A stretch of 49,707 nucleotides of DNA from positions 1 to 49,707 of the forward strand of contig JANMTB010000134.1 in the NCBI GenBank assembly GCA_031390045.1, read 5' to 3'. Shown here one piece after another: positions 36,019 through 43,739 of this stretch (position 1 is the stretch's first letter; each line of letters opens with the position of its first letter). Below the pieces are notes generated by a model, which did no database searches, was not told the origin of the DNA, and was given only the letters and a program-made list of their open reading frames with translations. The position numbers and the translations under genes were made by a program. The stretch comes from Aalborgiella sp031390045 (GTDB lineage: Bacteria; Pseudomonadota; Gammaproteobacteria; Burkholderiales; Burkholderiaceae_C).

Positions 36019-38025
36019 CTATCCATTTACCAATTGCTTTTCAGCTAGGTCCAAAAACTCAGGTTTACCCGATAGCACCAATGTATCGCCAGCTTCTAAA
36101 TGTATGTTGATGGCATTTACTTTTTGCGCTTCTTCAAAAGTGATTTGCTGGCCGTTTTTACGTTTTAAACTAATGATTTGTACCTCTTTAAATGCTACGG
36201 CTAATGCTACGAACGACATAGAAACCGCGTGATCACTTTGCGACAGCGTGAACGTGCTTAATCGTGCATTTTCCTGTTCATCCATCGTGTCGTCGTCGTT
36301 GCCGTGAAAGTAACCGCGCAGTAAGTTATAACGTGCATCACGTTGGTCTTGCACGACACGAATAACGCGTCGTATCGGCACGCCCACCAAAGCCAATGCG
36401 TGACTGGCCAGCATCAAACTGCCTTCAATGGCTTCGGGAACAACTTCTGTGGCACCAGCAAGCTGTAGCTTTTCCAAATCATGGTCATCCACTGTGCGCA
36501 CAATGACTGGTACTTTAGGTGCATGGCTGCGAATATTGGCTAACACCTTCATCGCACTTGGCGTATCCAAATACGTAACGACTACTGCACTTGCACGCGC
36601 CAAACCAGCAGCCATCAATGCCTGCAATCGTACAGCGTCGCCATAGACAACTTTATCGCCAGCGGCTGCAGCTTGGTGCACACGGTCCGGATCTAAATCA
36701 AGCGCAATGTAGGGAATTTTTTCTGCAGTCAATAATCGGGCTAAATTTTGACCACAACGACCATAGCCACAAATAATCACATGTTTGTTAGCGCCCATAG
36801 CTTTCCGTGCTATGCCGGTCATTTGCAGCGATTGCTGCATCCAATCGCTACTGACCAGCTTCATCACAATCTTGTTGCTGTACATCACCAAAAACGGTGT
36901 GAGCAGCATTGAAATGACCATACTTGCCAAAATAGGATTGAGCAATGCACGTGGTACCAGCTCGTTTTTTTGTGCCAACGTCAGCAAAACGAAACCAAAC
37001 TCACCTGCTTGAGCTAGGTAAATACCGGTCCGCAATGAAACCCCAGTTGTTGCACCCAAGCCTCGTGCCAAAAAAGTCACCAATGCTAATTTAAACAAAA
37101 CTGGAATCACAACAAGTAACAACACCAAAGGCCACCTATCCCACACCAAACGCCAATTCAGCATCATGCCAATGGTGATGAAAAATAAACCCAGCAATAC
37201 ATCATGAAAGGGTCGAATATCAGCTTCAACTTGGTGTTTGAATTCGGTTTCAGAAATCAGCATGCCGGCAATAAAAGCGCCAAGCGCCAGTGACAAACCA
37301 GCCAACTCGGTGAGCCAAGCCAGCCCCAATGTGATGAGCAGCAAATTTAAAATGAACAATTCATCGCTTTTCCGTCTAGCAACCAGTGTCAACCAAAACC
37401 GCATCAAACGCTGCCCACCAACAAGTAAAACGGTGATTAAGACGGCGGCTTTGAGTCCAGCTAAAGCCAATGCTAGAAATAAATTTTCGTCAGAAGCGCC
37501 CAAAGCTGGAATCAACACCAATAAGGGAATGACTGCCAGGTCTTGAAACAACAAAACACCCATGACACGCTTGCCATGCTCAGAGTCCATCTCCAAGCGC
37601 TCAGTCATGAGTTTCACTAAGATCGCGGTGCTGCTCATTGCCAAAGCACCTGACAGTGCCAAAGCAGCTTGCCACGACATTCGCCAAGATACTGGCAAAT
37701 ACTTCATCAAAACCAGTGTGGCTGCAGTAGCAGCTAACATAGTGCAAACCACCTGCAGCAAACCCAATCCAAACACATGTCGCCGCATCGATCGAAGTTT
37801 GGGCAAATTGAACTCTAGCCCTATGGAAAACATCAAGAAAACGACGCCAAATTCAGCCAAATGCTGTATGCCTTGCGTATTTTTTGCAAGTGCTAGCATG
37901 TTGGGGCCAATAACAACACCAACCGCCAAATAACCTAGCATAGGTGGCAATTTGAAGGTGCGGCATACGATCACACTCAGGACAGCAGCAAAGAGGTATA
38001 GCAGCGTGAGTTCTAAGGAGGTCAT
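36019..38025 (-). CDS. KefB/YbaL-type cation:proton antiporter with TrkA domains
   Basis: This 668-residue CPA2 antiporter has an N-terminal Na/H exchanger domain with about twelve helices (1-390), a TrkA-N (RCK) nucleotide-binding domain at about 415-535 with the Rossmann motif HVIICGYGRCGQNLARLL, and a TrkA-C domain at the C terminus (about 580-662). Such proteins move K+ or Na+ against protons under control of NAD(H) or glutathione. It is the first gene of a probable three-gene transcript. Its start is 149 bases from the divergent kdsD. Confidence 0.9.
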   Translation of the reverse strand: MTSLELTLLYLFAAVLSVIVCRTFKLPPMLGYLAVGVVIGPNMLALAKNTQGIQHLAEFGVVFLMFSIGLEFNLPKLRSMRRHVFGLGLLQVVCTMLAATAATLVLMKYLPVSWRMSWQAALALSGALAMSSTAILVKLMTERLEMDSEHGKRVMGVLLFQDLAVIPLLVLIPALGASDENLFLALALAGLKAAVLITVLLVGGQRLMRFWLTLVARRKSDELFILNLLLITLGLAWLTELAGLSLALGAFIAGMLISETEFKHQVEADIRPFHDVLLGLFFITIGMMLNWRLVWDRWPLVLLLVVIPVLFKLALVTFLARGLGATTGVSLRTGIYLAQAGEFGFVLLTLAQKNELVPRALLNPILASMVISMLLTPFLVMYSNKIVMKLVSSDWMQQSLQMTGIARKAMGANKHVIICGYGRCGQNLARLLTAEKIPYIALDLDPDRVHQAAAAGDKVVYGDAVRLQALMAAGLARASAVVVTYLDTPSAMKVLANIRSHAPKVPVIVRTVDDHDLEKLQLAGATEVVPEAIEGSLMLASHALALVGVPIRRVIRVVQDQRDARYNLLRGYFHGNDDDTMDEQENARLSTFTLSQSDHAVSMSFVALAVAFKEVQIISLKRKNGQQITFEEAQKVNAINIHLEAGDTLVLSGKPEFLDLAEKQLVNG

Positions 38026-38103
38026 GGGTCTATATTAGCGTAGACTTGCGATAACCTAGACAACCAAGACTCGACGACAAACCATTGGCTTTGAATTGTT
38101 ACT

Positions 38104-38145
38104 CCTATCCCTATCCCTATCCCTATCCCTATCCCTATCCCAATC
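38104..38145. repeat. CCTATC hexamer tandem array before kdsD
   Basis: Six perfect copies of CCTATC (38104-38139) are followed by one degenerate copy CCAATC. The array lies 34 bases before the kdsD start codon in the gap to the divergent KefB gene. Being six bases long, a unit change would shift promoter spacing but not a reading frame. Confidence 0.75.
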
Positions 38146-38173
38146 CTTGTCTATAAGTCGATAAAATTAGCTG

Positions 38174-39151
38174 ATGACATTTGAAGCTCAAAAAACCATA
38201 CGCCTAGCGTTAGAAACGTTAGATATTGAAGCCGCTGCCATACTTGGGCTCAAATCACGTATCGACCAGCAATTTGTTGCAGCAGTACAAGCTATCTTGG
38301 CTGTGCGCGGCCGCGTGGTGGTGATGGGCATGGGTAAAAGTGGTCATGTCGGTCGAAAAATTGCCGCTACTTTGGCTTCTACAGGTACGCCAGCCATGTT
38401 TGTTCACCCTGCAGAAGCGAGCCACGGCGATTTGGGTATGGTCAAGTCTGTGGATTTGGTGATTGCTATTTCTAACAGTGGTGAGTCGGACGAGCTCAAT
38501 GCCATATTACCCATGCTCAAACGCCAAGGCGTACCGTTAATAGCCGTTACTGGTGGTTTGACTTCAACTTTAGCCCAGCACGCTGATATCACCCTTGATA
38601 GCAGCGTGGCGAAAGAAGCTTGCCCTCTTAATTTGGCGCCAACAGCCAGCACAACAGCACAACTTGCCTTGGGCGATGCTTTGGCTGTTTCACTCTTAGA
38701 CGCACGCGGCTTCAAAGCCGAAGACTTTGCCCGATCACACCCTGGCGGTTCTTTGGGTCGTAAGTTATTAACCCACGTTAGCGACGTGATGCGCTGTGGA
38801 AATGACATTCCTAAAGTTCTGGCGAATGCATCTTTCAACGATTTGATGCGGCAAATGAGCGCCAAATCAGTGGGTGCTTCTGCCATTGTTGATGTTCAAG
38901 ACCAAGTAATTGGCATTTTTACGGATGGAGATTTGAGGCGTTTGATTGAGAAAGGCGTTGACTTACGCAATCTTGTGGCTAACGACGTGATGCACGGTGC
39001 ACCACGTACCGTCAAAATCAACGAATTGGCTGTCGCCGCCGCTGAACTGATGGAGTTGCACAGCATAACCTCTGTATTAGTAACGGATGCTGATAGCAAA
39101 CTGTGCGGGATTGTCCATATTGGCGATTTGATGCGCGCCAAGGTGATTTGA
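38174..39151 (+). CDS. kdsD: Arabinose-5-phosphate isomerase
   Basis: This enzyme converts ribulose-5-phosphate to arabinose-5-phosphate, the first step of Kdo synthesis for LPS. It has 325 residues: an N-terminal SIS domain (about 30-170) with VVVMGMGKSGHVGRKIA and HPAEASHGDLG, and two CBS domains (about 205-325). The TGA overlaps the kdsC ATG (TGATG). It starts the operon kdsD-kdsC-lptC. Confidence 0.95.
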   Translation: MTFEAQKTIRLALETLDIEAAAILGLKSRIDQQFVAAVQAILAVRGRVVVMGMGKSGHVGRKIAATLASTGTPAMFVHPAEASHGDLGMVKSVDLVIAISNSGESDELNAILPMLKRQGVPLIAVTGGLTSTLAQHADITLDSSVAKEACPLNLAPTASTTAQLALGDALAVSLLDARGFKAEDFARSHPGGSLGRKLLTHVSDVMRCGNDIPKVLANASFNDLMRQMSAKSVGASAIVDVQDQVIGIFTDGDLRRLIEKGVDLRNLVANDVMHGAPRTVKINELAVAAAELMELHSITSVLVTDADSKLCGIVHIGDLMRAKVI

Positions 39152-39738
39152 TGCAGCAATCCCTTAAAACCATGCCGAAAACCCGCTTTTCGCCTGAACT
39201 GCTGCTTAAAGCACAAAACGTGAAAGTCGTATTTTTCGACATTGACGGTGTGATGACGGATGGCGGCTTGTTATTCACAGAATCTGGTGAAACCATCAAA
39301 CGATTCAACACTTTAGATGGTCTTGGCATTAAACTTTTACAAAAGGCGGGCATCACACCCGTGGTGATTTCAGGACGCGACTCGAAGCCACTGCGCACTC
39401 GTTTGAAAGCTTTGGGAATAACGTTGGTACATCTAAACACTGAAGACAAGTATCCAGCTGCCCAGAAAACGCTTTCAGAATTGGGGCTTACTTGGCAACA
39501 AGCTGCTTGTATGGGCGACGACTGGCCAGATTTGCCTGTGATGCATGCCAGCGCGTTTGCTTGCGCACCTATGCATGCGCATGCTGAAGTCAAGACAATC
39601 GCGCACTACATTACCCAGTTACCCGCTGGCGCGGGTGCTGTACGCGAGTTTTGCGATTTGTTGATCACCGCTTCAGGGCAATACGCTAAGTTGCTGAGTA
39701 TGTTTCAACCCAAAGCTACGGAACACAGTCACACATGA
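39151..39738 (+). CDS. kdsC: 3-deoxy-D-manno-octulosonate 8-phosphate phosphatase
   Basis: This HAD-superfamily phosphatase releases phosphate from Kdo-8-phosphate. It has 195 residues from ATG 39151. The nucleophile motif is VVFFDIDGVMTDGG (Asp30, Asp32). The sequence has the KdsC pattern SGETIKRFNTLDGLG, motif II is VISGRDS and motif IV is MGDDWPDLPVM. The start overlaps the kdsD stop, and the 3' end overlaps lptC by 4 bases. A frame extending back to 39103 lies wholly inside kdsD and is unlikely. Confidence 0.95.
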   Translation: MQQSLKTMPKTRFSPELLLKAQNVKVVFFDIDGVMTDGGLLFTESGETIKRFNTLDGLGIKLLQKAGITPVVISGRDSKPLRTRLKALGITLVHLNTEDKYPAAQKTLSELGLTWQQAACMGDDWPDLPVMHASAFACAPMHAHAEVKTIAHYITQLPAGAGAVREFCDLLITASGQYAKLLSMFQPKATEHSHT

Positions 39739-40358
39739 CCTCTACATGGCTGCTCCTTCGCAGATTGGCTGATCAATTTGCGATTTATTTACCCATTTTG
39801 TTGATGGGCGCTTTGGCAATGGGAAGCTATTGGTTGGTTAGAAACGCGCCTGTAACGCAATCAACTGCGACGGACAGACCCGTGAATCACGAAGCAGATT
39901 ATTTTTTACGGAAATTTTCAATCAAAACTTTTACACCGCAAGGCAAGCTTAAAAATGAGCTGTTTGGTGGGCAAGCCAAGCATTTTGCTGATACTGACAC
40001 GATAGAAGTTGACAATGTGCGCATTCACAATTACAACGAACTGGGGCGTTTAACCACGGTCACCAGTGCCAACCGCGCAATCAGCAACGGTGACAACTCG
40101 GAAGTGCAGCTTTACGGCAAAGCTATCTCGGTACGCGAAGCGGCTTTAGACGCTAACGGCGTGATGCAACCCAAAATGGAATTCAGAGGTGAATTTTTGC
40201 ATACCTTCGTTAATGAAGAACGCTTGAAATCACATTTACCCATTGTGATTCGGCGCGGAAACAGCGAATTCACTGCCGAAACTTTAGATTACAGCAATCT
40301 GGACAGAATTATCAATTTGCAAGGCCGCGTTAAAGCTGTTTTGCAGCCAACCAAATAA
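39735..40358 (+). CDS. lptC: LPS export system protein LptC
   Basis: This 207-residue inner-membrane bitopic protein links the LptB2FG transporter to LptA in the LPS bridge. It has a single N-terminal helix (about 15-33) and a periplasmic beta-jellyroll with IDNVRIHNYNELGRL-like strands (EVDNVRIHNY) and EFTAETLDYSNLD. The 4-base overlap with kdsC shows coupling. The genes lptA and lptB, which commonly follow, are not found here: the next gene is a dehydrogenase. Confidence 0.9.
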   Translation: MTSTWLLLRRLADQFAIYLPILLMGALAMGSYWLVRNAPVTQSTATDRPVNHEADYFLRKFSIKTFTPQGKLKNELFGGQAKHFADTDTIEVDNVRIHNYNELGRLTTVTSANRAISNGDNSEVQLYGKAISVREAALDANGVMQPKMEFRGEFLHTFVNEERLKSHLPIVIRRGNSEFTAETLDYSNLDRIINLQGRVKAVLQPTK

Positions 40359-40361
40359 TTG

Positions 40362-41147
40362 ATGAGCATGTCAAAGCTTGTATTCATCACCGGCGCTTCC
40401 AGCGGCATTGGTCAAGCTTTGGCTTTGACTTATTACCAAGCAGGTTACAAATTAGCGCTCGTTGCGCGCCGTACTTCAGAGATAGAATCTTGGATCAGCC
40501 GACATAATCTAAGCTTTGATAGCCATAAAATATATAGCGCTGATGTGAGCAATATCGACAGCATTGTCGCTGCTGGCAAAGCTTGTATTGCAGAATTGGG
40601 GCTGCCAGATGTCGTGATTGCCAATGCAGGAATCAGTGTTGGTGTGGACACCGCTATTCGTAGCGACTTAGACCACATGGCGCAAACCTATGCGACCAAC
40701 AACATTGGATTAGCGGCAACTTTTCACCCATTTATTGAGGGAATGTTGCAGCGCAAAAGTGGTAAATTGGTTGGCATTGGCAGTGTTGCTGGCATCCGTG
40801 GTCTGCCTGGTCACGGTGCCTATTGCGGTAGTAAAGCTGCAGTCATTAGCTACTGCGAAAGCTTGCGAGGAGAATTGCTTGGCAGTGGCGTACAGGTAGT
40901 CACCATTTGCCCGGGCTTCATCAAAACACCCATGACTGAAAAAAACCGCTATCCCATGCCATTTTTGATGGCGGTGAACAATTTTGCGGAACAAAGCTTT
41001 AGCAAAATCGAAAAAGGCAGCAGCTACAGCGTGATTCCATGGCAAATGGGTGTAATTGCTAAATTGCTGCGACTCATGCCCAACGTGTTGCTAGACAAAG
41101 CGCTTGCTGGGCGACAACGCAAATCACGTGCAGACACGACAGGATAA
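40362..41147 (+). CDS. Short-chain dehydrogenase/reductase
   Basis: This SDR enzyme (about 261 residues) has the cofactor-binding motif TGASSGIGQA near the N terminus, NNIGLAATF and the active-site Y-x3-K in GAYCGSKAAVISYCESLRGEL, with Ser in GIGSVAGIRG. The basic residue after strand 2 (VARRTSE) suggests NADPH. The substrate is unknown. ATG 40362 and ATG 40368 are both possible starts. It starts 3 bases after lptC, so it is part of the operon, and a terminator follows. Confidence 0.85.
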   Translation: MSMSKLVFITGASSGIGQALALTYYQAGYKLALVARRTSEIESWISRHNLSFDSHKIYSADVSNIDSIVAAGKACIAELGLPDVVIANAGISVGVDTAIRSDLDHMAQTYATNNIGLAATFHPFIEGMLQRKSGKLVGIGSVAGIRGLPGHGAYCGSKAAVISYCESLRGELLGSGVQVVTICPGFIKTPMTEKNRYPMPFLMAVNNFAEQSFSKIEKGSSYSVIPWQMGVIAKLLRLMPNVLLDKALAGRQRKSRADTTG

Positions 41148-41178
41148 GCTATTAGAAGAAGCAAGTCGCACAACGTCA

Positions 41179-41204
41179 AAAGGCTCCGCGAAGGGAGCCT
41201 TTTT
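41179..41204 (+). terminator. Rho-independent terminator after the SDR gene
   Basis: Stem AAAGGCTCC (41179-41187) pairs with GGAGCCTTT (41194-41202) around a 6-base loop, followed by TT. It should end the kdsD-kdsC-lptC-SDR transcript. Confidence 0.85.
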
Positions 41205-41260
41205 AGTTTGCTGAACTCAACTAAATCGAGTTCAAGCTAAAACTTTTACTAAGCGAGTGC

Positions 41261-41689
41261 TTAGTAGCTGCTGCGACCACCGCCGCCGTAGCCGCCACCG
41301 CCGCCGTCGCGACCACCGCCGCCACCGCCGCCGTAACCACCACCGCCGCTACGGCCACCGCCGCCACCGCCGCCGTAACCACCGCCGCCGCCGCTACCGC
41401 CACCACCGTAGCCACCGCCACCAGTGCGTGGAGGACGTGCCTCCATTGGACGAGCTTCGTTCACGACGCAGCTACGACCACCCAAAGATTGACCATTCAT
41501 GCCAGCAATAGCTGCTTGTGCTTCGGCATCGCTGCCCATTTCCACAAAGCCAAAACCTTTAGAACGACCTGTGTCGCGCTCCATCATCACTTTAGCGCTG
41601 GTAACAGCACCAAATTGACCGAAAGATTGCTCTAAATCGCTATCGCGAACCGAGTACGGCAAATTGCCAACGTACAGTTTGTTGCCCAT
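41261..41689 (-). CDS. RRM RNA-binding protein with glycine-rich tail
   Basis: This 142-residue protein has one RNA-recognition motif (about 2-80): RNP2 is LYVGNLPY and RNP1 is KGFGFVEM. The Gly-rich C terminus (about 92-142) is built of GYGGGG and GGGRSGG units. Bacterial relatives are cold-inducible RNA chaperones. I chose ATG 41689 (MGNKLYVGNL), with AGGAG 8 bases upstream. A frame open from 41749 adds a non-homologous front. The tail is encoded by a CCGCCACC-rich repeat that can slip. Confidence 0.9.
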   Translation of the reverse strand: MGNKLYVGNLPYSVRDSDLEQSFGQFGAVTSAKVMMERDTGRSKGFGFVEMGSDAEAQAAIAGMNGQSLGGRSCVVNEARPMEARPPRTGGGGYGGGGSGGGGGYGGGGGGGRSGGGGYGGGGGGGRDGGGGGYGGGGRSSY

Positions 41690-41829
41690 TGAGGGACTCC
41701 TAAAAAACTCATAATAACAAAGCGACGGGAATCCCGACAAGCACAACAAACCAACAAACTAAATATGGCACCGCTGTGGCGTGAAACTAACCTATCACCA
41801 AACCTGCGCGTCACTCAAGACACGCTGCC

Positions 41830-41859
41830 ATATTATGCGCTATATATATGAAATTGCAA
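41830..41859 (-). promoter_or_regulatory. Candidate promoter and long leader of the RRM gene
   Basis: On the minus strand TTGCAA (41854-41859) and TAATAT (41830-41835) are 18 bases apart. This would give an untranslated leader of about 135 bases before the RRM start, long enough for a cold-shock-type structured leader. Confidence 0.35.
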
Positions 41860-41912
41860 CTGTGTTGTTTTTATGGGAATAATTATCTGCAAACCAAGCC
41901 TTGCCACTGTCA

Positions 41913-42137
41913 TTAAGACTTGCGCGCATCGACATCATCCATGTCAGCACTGAAACTGCGCCAAAGTTTCAAGCTTTTTCGCATAATCATCAGCTGTTGT
42001 TCAAAATTAGGGCAGGTTTTGCAGGCGTAAATGTGCAGACGCAGCGCCACCTTGTCGTCAATGGCAATGCTGCGGTCTTCTTGAGCTAAAAGTAGCGCTG
42101 TCGCTTGTTTACAGGTGAGTCTAAAAGGAATTTTCAT
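41913..42137 (-). CDS. zf-HC2-type putative anti-sigma factor
   Basis: This 74-residue protein carries the zinc-finger anti-sigma pattern of the zf-HC2 family: an upstream Cys9 (LTCKQ) and HIYACKTC (His-X3-Cys-X2-Cys) in the middle. There is no membrane segment, so it would be a soluble redox- or metal-sensing anti-sigma like ChrR or RsrA. It lies 34 bases after the ECF sigma gene on the same strand. Its partner is inferred from position. The reduced form with zinc would be expected to hold the sigma factor inactive. Confidence 0.75.
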   Translation of the reverse strand: MKIPFRLTCKQATALLLAQEDRSIAIDDKVALRLHIYACKTCPNFEQQLMIMRKSLKLWRSFSADMDDVDARKS

Positions 42138-42171
42138 ACGAGATTCATAAATTTATAACTACTTAACCTCG

Positions 42172-42771
42172 TCAGAGCTGCCTGTCCGATGCCGGCAAAC
42201 CAAACCAATTGATTTCCAAACATTCACGCAGGCGTAAACGCGCTCTATGCAGCTGTACATACAAATTGGTCGACGTTAAGTCCAGTTCCTTACAAATTTC
42301 CTCAACGGACAACTCCAACCATTCGCGCATCAAAAAAATTCGGCCTTGGGCGGCGGGAAGCTTCTCAGTACACGCTTCTAGTATTTTAAAAAATTGCTGC
42401 GTGCTTAAGCTTTGCTCAGGGCAATCGCCTAAATTCGGGTTGGCAGAATCCCAATTCAGTGGCGTAGAGACATAGTGACCATCCGGCTTGAAGATCAAAG
42501 CATCTAATTCTTCACTGCCATCGCCTTCAGCGTCAAAATGAATGCTCGCCTCTCGCGTTTGCACCCGTAGCACGTCAATCACTTTGTGTTTCAAAATGCC
42601 CACCAGCCAAGTTTTGAGCTGCGATTTGTTTTCAAAGGCATGTGGTTTGGCTAGGGCCGCCAAGAGTGTGTCAGATACCGCATCTTCCGCCCAGGCGTCG
42701 TTGCGAAGCTGTAAACGTGCAAAGCGAAGTAAATACGAGCGATGCTGATCTAGCTCAAGTTCAATCGACAT
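42172..42771 (-). CDS. ECF-type RNA polymerase sigma factor
   Basis: This 199-residue sigma-70 family protein has region 2 (about 10-75, with WAEDAVSDTLLAALAKPHAF) and region 4 (about 125-185, with LSVEEICKELDLTSTNLYVQLHRARLRLRECL). The linker between them, about 30 residues longer than in most ECF factors, carries an acidic stretch (DAEGDGSEELDALIFKPDG). It is divergent from the bufferin-type operon and is followed by a zinc-finger anti-sigma gene. A role in controlling that operon is inferred, as ECF factors control bufferin genes elsewhere. Confidence 0.88.
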   Translation of the reverse strand: MSIELELDQHRSYLLRFARLQLRNDAWAEDAVSDTLLAALAKPHAFENKSQLKTWLVGILKHKVIDVLRVQTREASIHFDAEGDGSEELDALIFKPDGHYVSTPLNWDSANPNLGDCPEQSLSTQQFFKILEACTEKLPAAQGRIFLMREWLELSVEEICKELDLTSTNLYVQLHRARLRLRECLEINWFGLPASDRQL

Positions 42772-43028
42772 GCATTGCCTTTGTTGCTGAATGCCTGCGA
42801 ATTTAGCAGAATTTGATTAGACTTCGAGAATTACTCGGGTATTAATGAATCCACTTAACCTTATAGAGCGTAATTTATTCTGCAATTCAAACTTAAGTGT
42901 AAGGATTGCAGTTTTTCTTTGACAAATACGGAATCAGCAAACTAATTGAAACTTAAGGCGTCTTCTCCGCTCCATATTATTAGTCTTCTGATTGCTTTGC
43001 CTTATTTATTTACTACTAGGAGTTTTAC
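42772..43028. promoter_or_regulatory. Divergent control region of sigma factor and bufferin operon
   Basis: This 257-base gap holds two near-identical 14-base motifs, AATTCAAACTTAAG (42884-42897) and AATTGAAACTTAAG (42944-42957), whose start positions are 60 bases apart. A TTGACA box (42919-42924) has only a weak -10 partner. CGAG-AATTA-CTCG at 42825 is a small inverted repeat. AGGAG (43018) is the ribosome-binding site of bufA1. Binding partners are not known. Confidence 0.45.
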
Positions 43029-43328
43029 ATGAACCAACGTGCCCTTATCGCTGCAGCCGCAGCTACTTTGTTATCATCAGTCATGATCTCAACTGGTGTG
43101 GACGCAGCCAGCCATGCCGCCGCGCCATCCCCTACCAAAGAAAAATGCTACGGCATTGCAAAAGCTGGTCAAAACGACTGCGCCAACTTGGCAGGCACAC
43201 ACTCATGTGCTGGTCAGTCAAAAGTTGATGCTGACAAAGGCGAATGGGGATGCGTTGCCTCTGGCACCTGCGCAAGCATGAAAGGCATGACTGCTGATGA
43301 AGCTAAAAAAGCCAGCATGAAAAGCTAG
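43029..43328 (+). CDS. bufA1: Bufferin-type precursor peptide 1 (DUF2282)
   Basis: This 99-residue precursor of the DUF2282/BufA family has a signal peptide (about 1-27) that in relatives directs export after modification. The conserved core is KCYGIAKAGQNDCA (Cys40, Cys51), HSCAGQS (Cys60) and GTC (Cys81). An extra cysteine, Cys75, is in EWGCVASGTC. In bufferins an MNIO enzyme converts particular cysteines to thiooxazoles that bind copper. AGGAG lies 6 bases before ATG 43029. The tail (ADEAKKASMKS) is hydrophilic. A second copy follows 87 bases downstream. Confidence 0.88.
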   Translation: MNQRALIAAAAATLLSSVMISTGVDAASHAAAPSPTKEKCYGIAKAGQNDCANLAGTHSCAGQSKVDADKGEWGCVASGTCASMKGMTADEAKKASMKS

Positions 43329-43415
43329 TAGCGAAGTGACTTAAATGTGCTGAAAGGAACTGAATTTCATAGAATCAGTCCTGTAGCACTTTATTTGCTA
43401 GTTTTGGAGATCGAC

Positions 43416-43739
43416 TTGAATCAACGCGCCCTCATAGCCTCAGCCGCCACGACTTTACTGTCAACGTTAATGTTGACTACTCCCACCACAGCATTTAGCC
43501 ACATGGGGCCAGAGATTCCTGGCAAAGAAAAATGCTACGGCATTGCCAAGACGGGCGAGAATATTTGCGCCAATTTAAGTGGCAAGCATTCTTGTGCAGG
43601 TCAATCCACTGTGGATAACGACATCACCGAATGGGTTTACGTTGCCAAAGGGACGTGCAAAAAGCTCAAAGGGCTGTCTGAAGCGCAGGCTAAGATAGCA
43701 ATGAAGAAGGCGGCGAAAACGGCTTCGAACAAGCGCTGA
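43416..43739 (+). CDS. bufA2: Bufferin-type precursor peptide 2 (DUF2282)
   Basis: This second DUF2282 precursor, 107 residues from TTG 43416, aligns with BufA1 without gaps from residue 1 to about 95: NQRALIA starts both, and Cys40, Cys51, Cys60 and Cys81 are at the same positions. Position 75 is Tyr, not Cys. TTG is supported by GGAG 6 bases upstream and by the alignment. The frame open from 43347 would add 23 residues with no homology to the paralogue. The basic tail (MKKAAKTASNKR) differs. Its stop overlaps the bufB start (TGATG). Confidence 0.85.
   Translation: MNQRALIASAATTLLSTLMLTTPTTAFSHMGPEIPGKEKCYGIAKTGENICANLSGKHSCAGQSTVDNDITEWVYVAKGTCKKLKGLSEAQAKIAMKKAAKTASNKR

Noticed and set aside
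40518..40560. ATAGCCATAAAATATATAGC resembling half of the dispersed repeat hairpin
   Set aside because: The CAATAAATACGCCGGCT core is missing, so the likeness could be chance in AT-rich coding sequence.
41271..41420. Regularly spaced GC-rich repeats resembling a CRISPR-like array
   Set aside because: They are the coding sequence of the glycine-rich RRM tail. The units are short, imperfect and not separated by unique spacers.
43347..43415. A longer start for bufA2 adding 23 residues
   Set aside because: TTG 43416 aligns with the bufA1 start and has GGAG 6 bases upstream; the extension has no counterpart in the paralogue.
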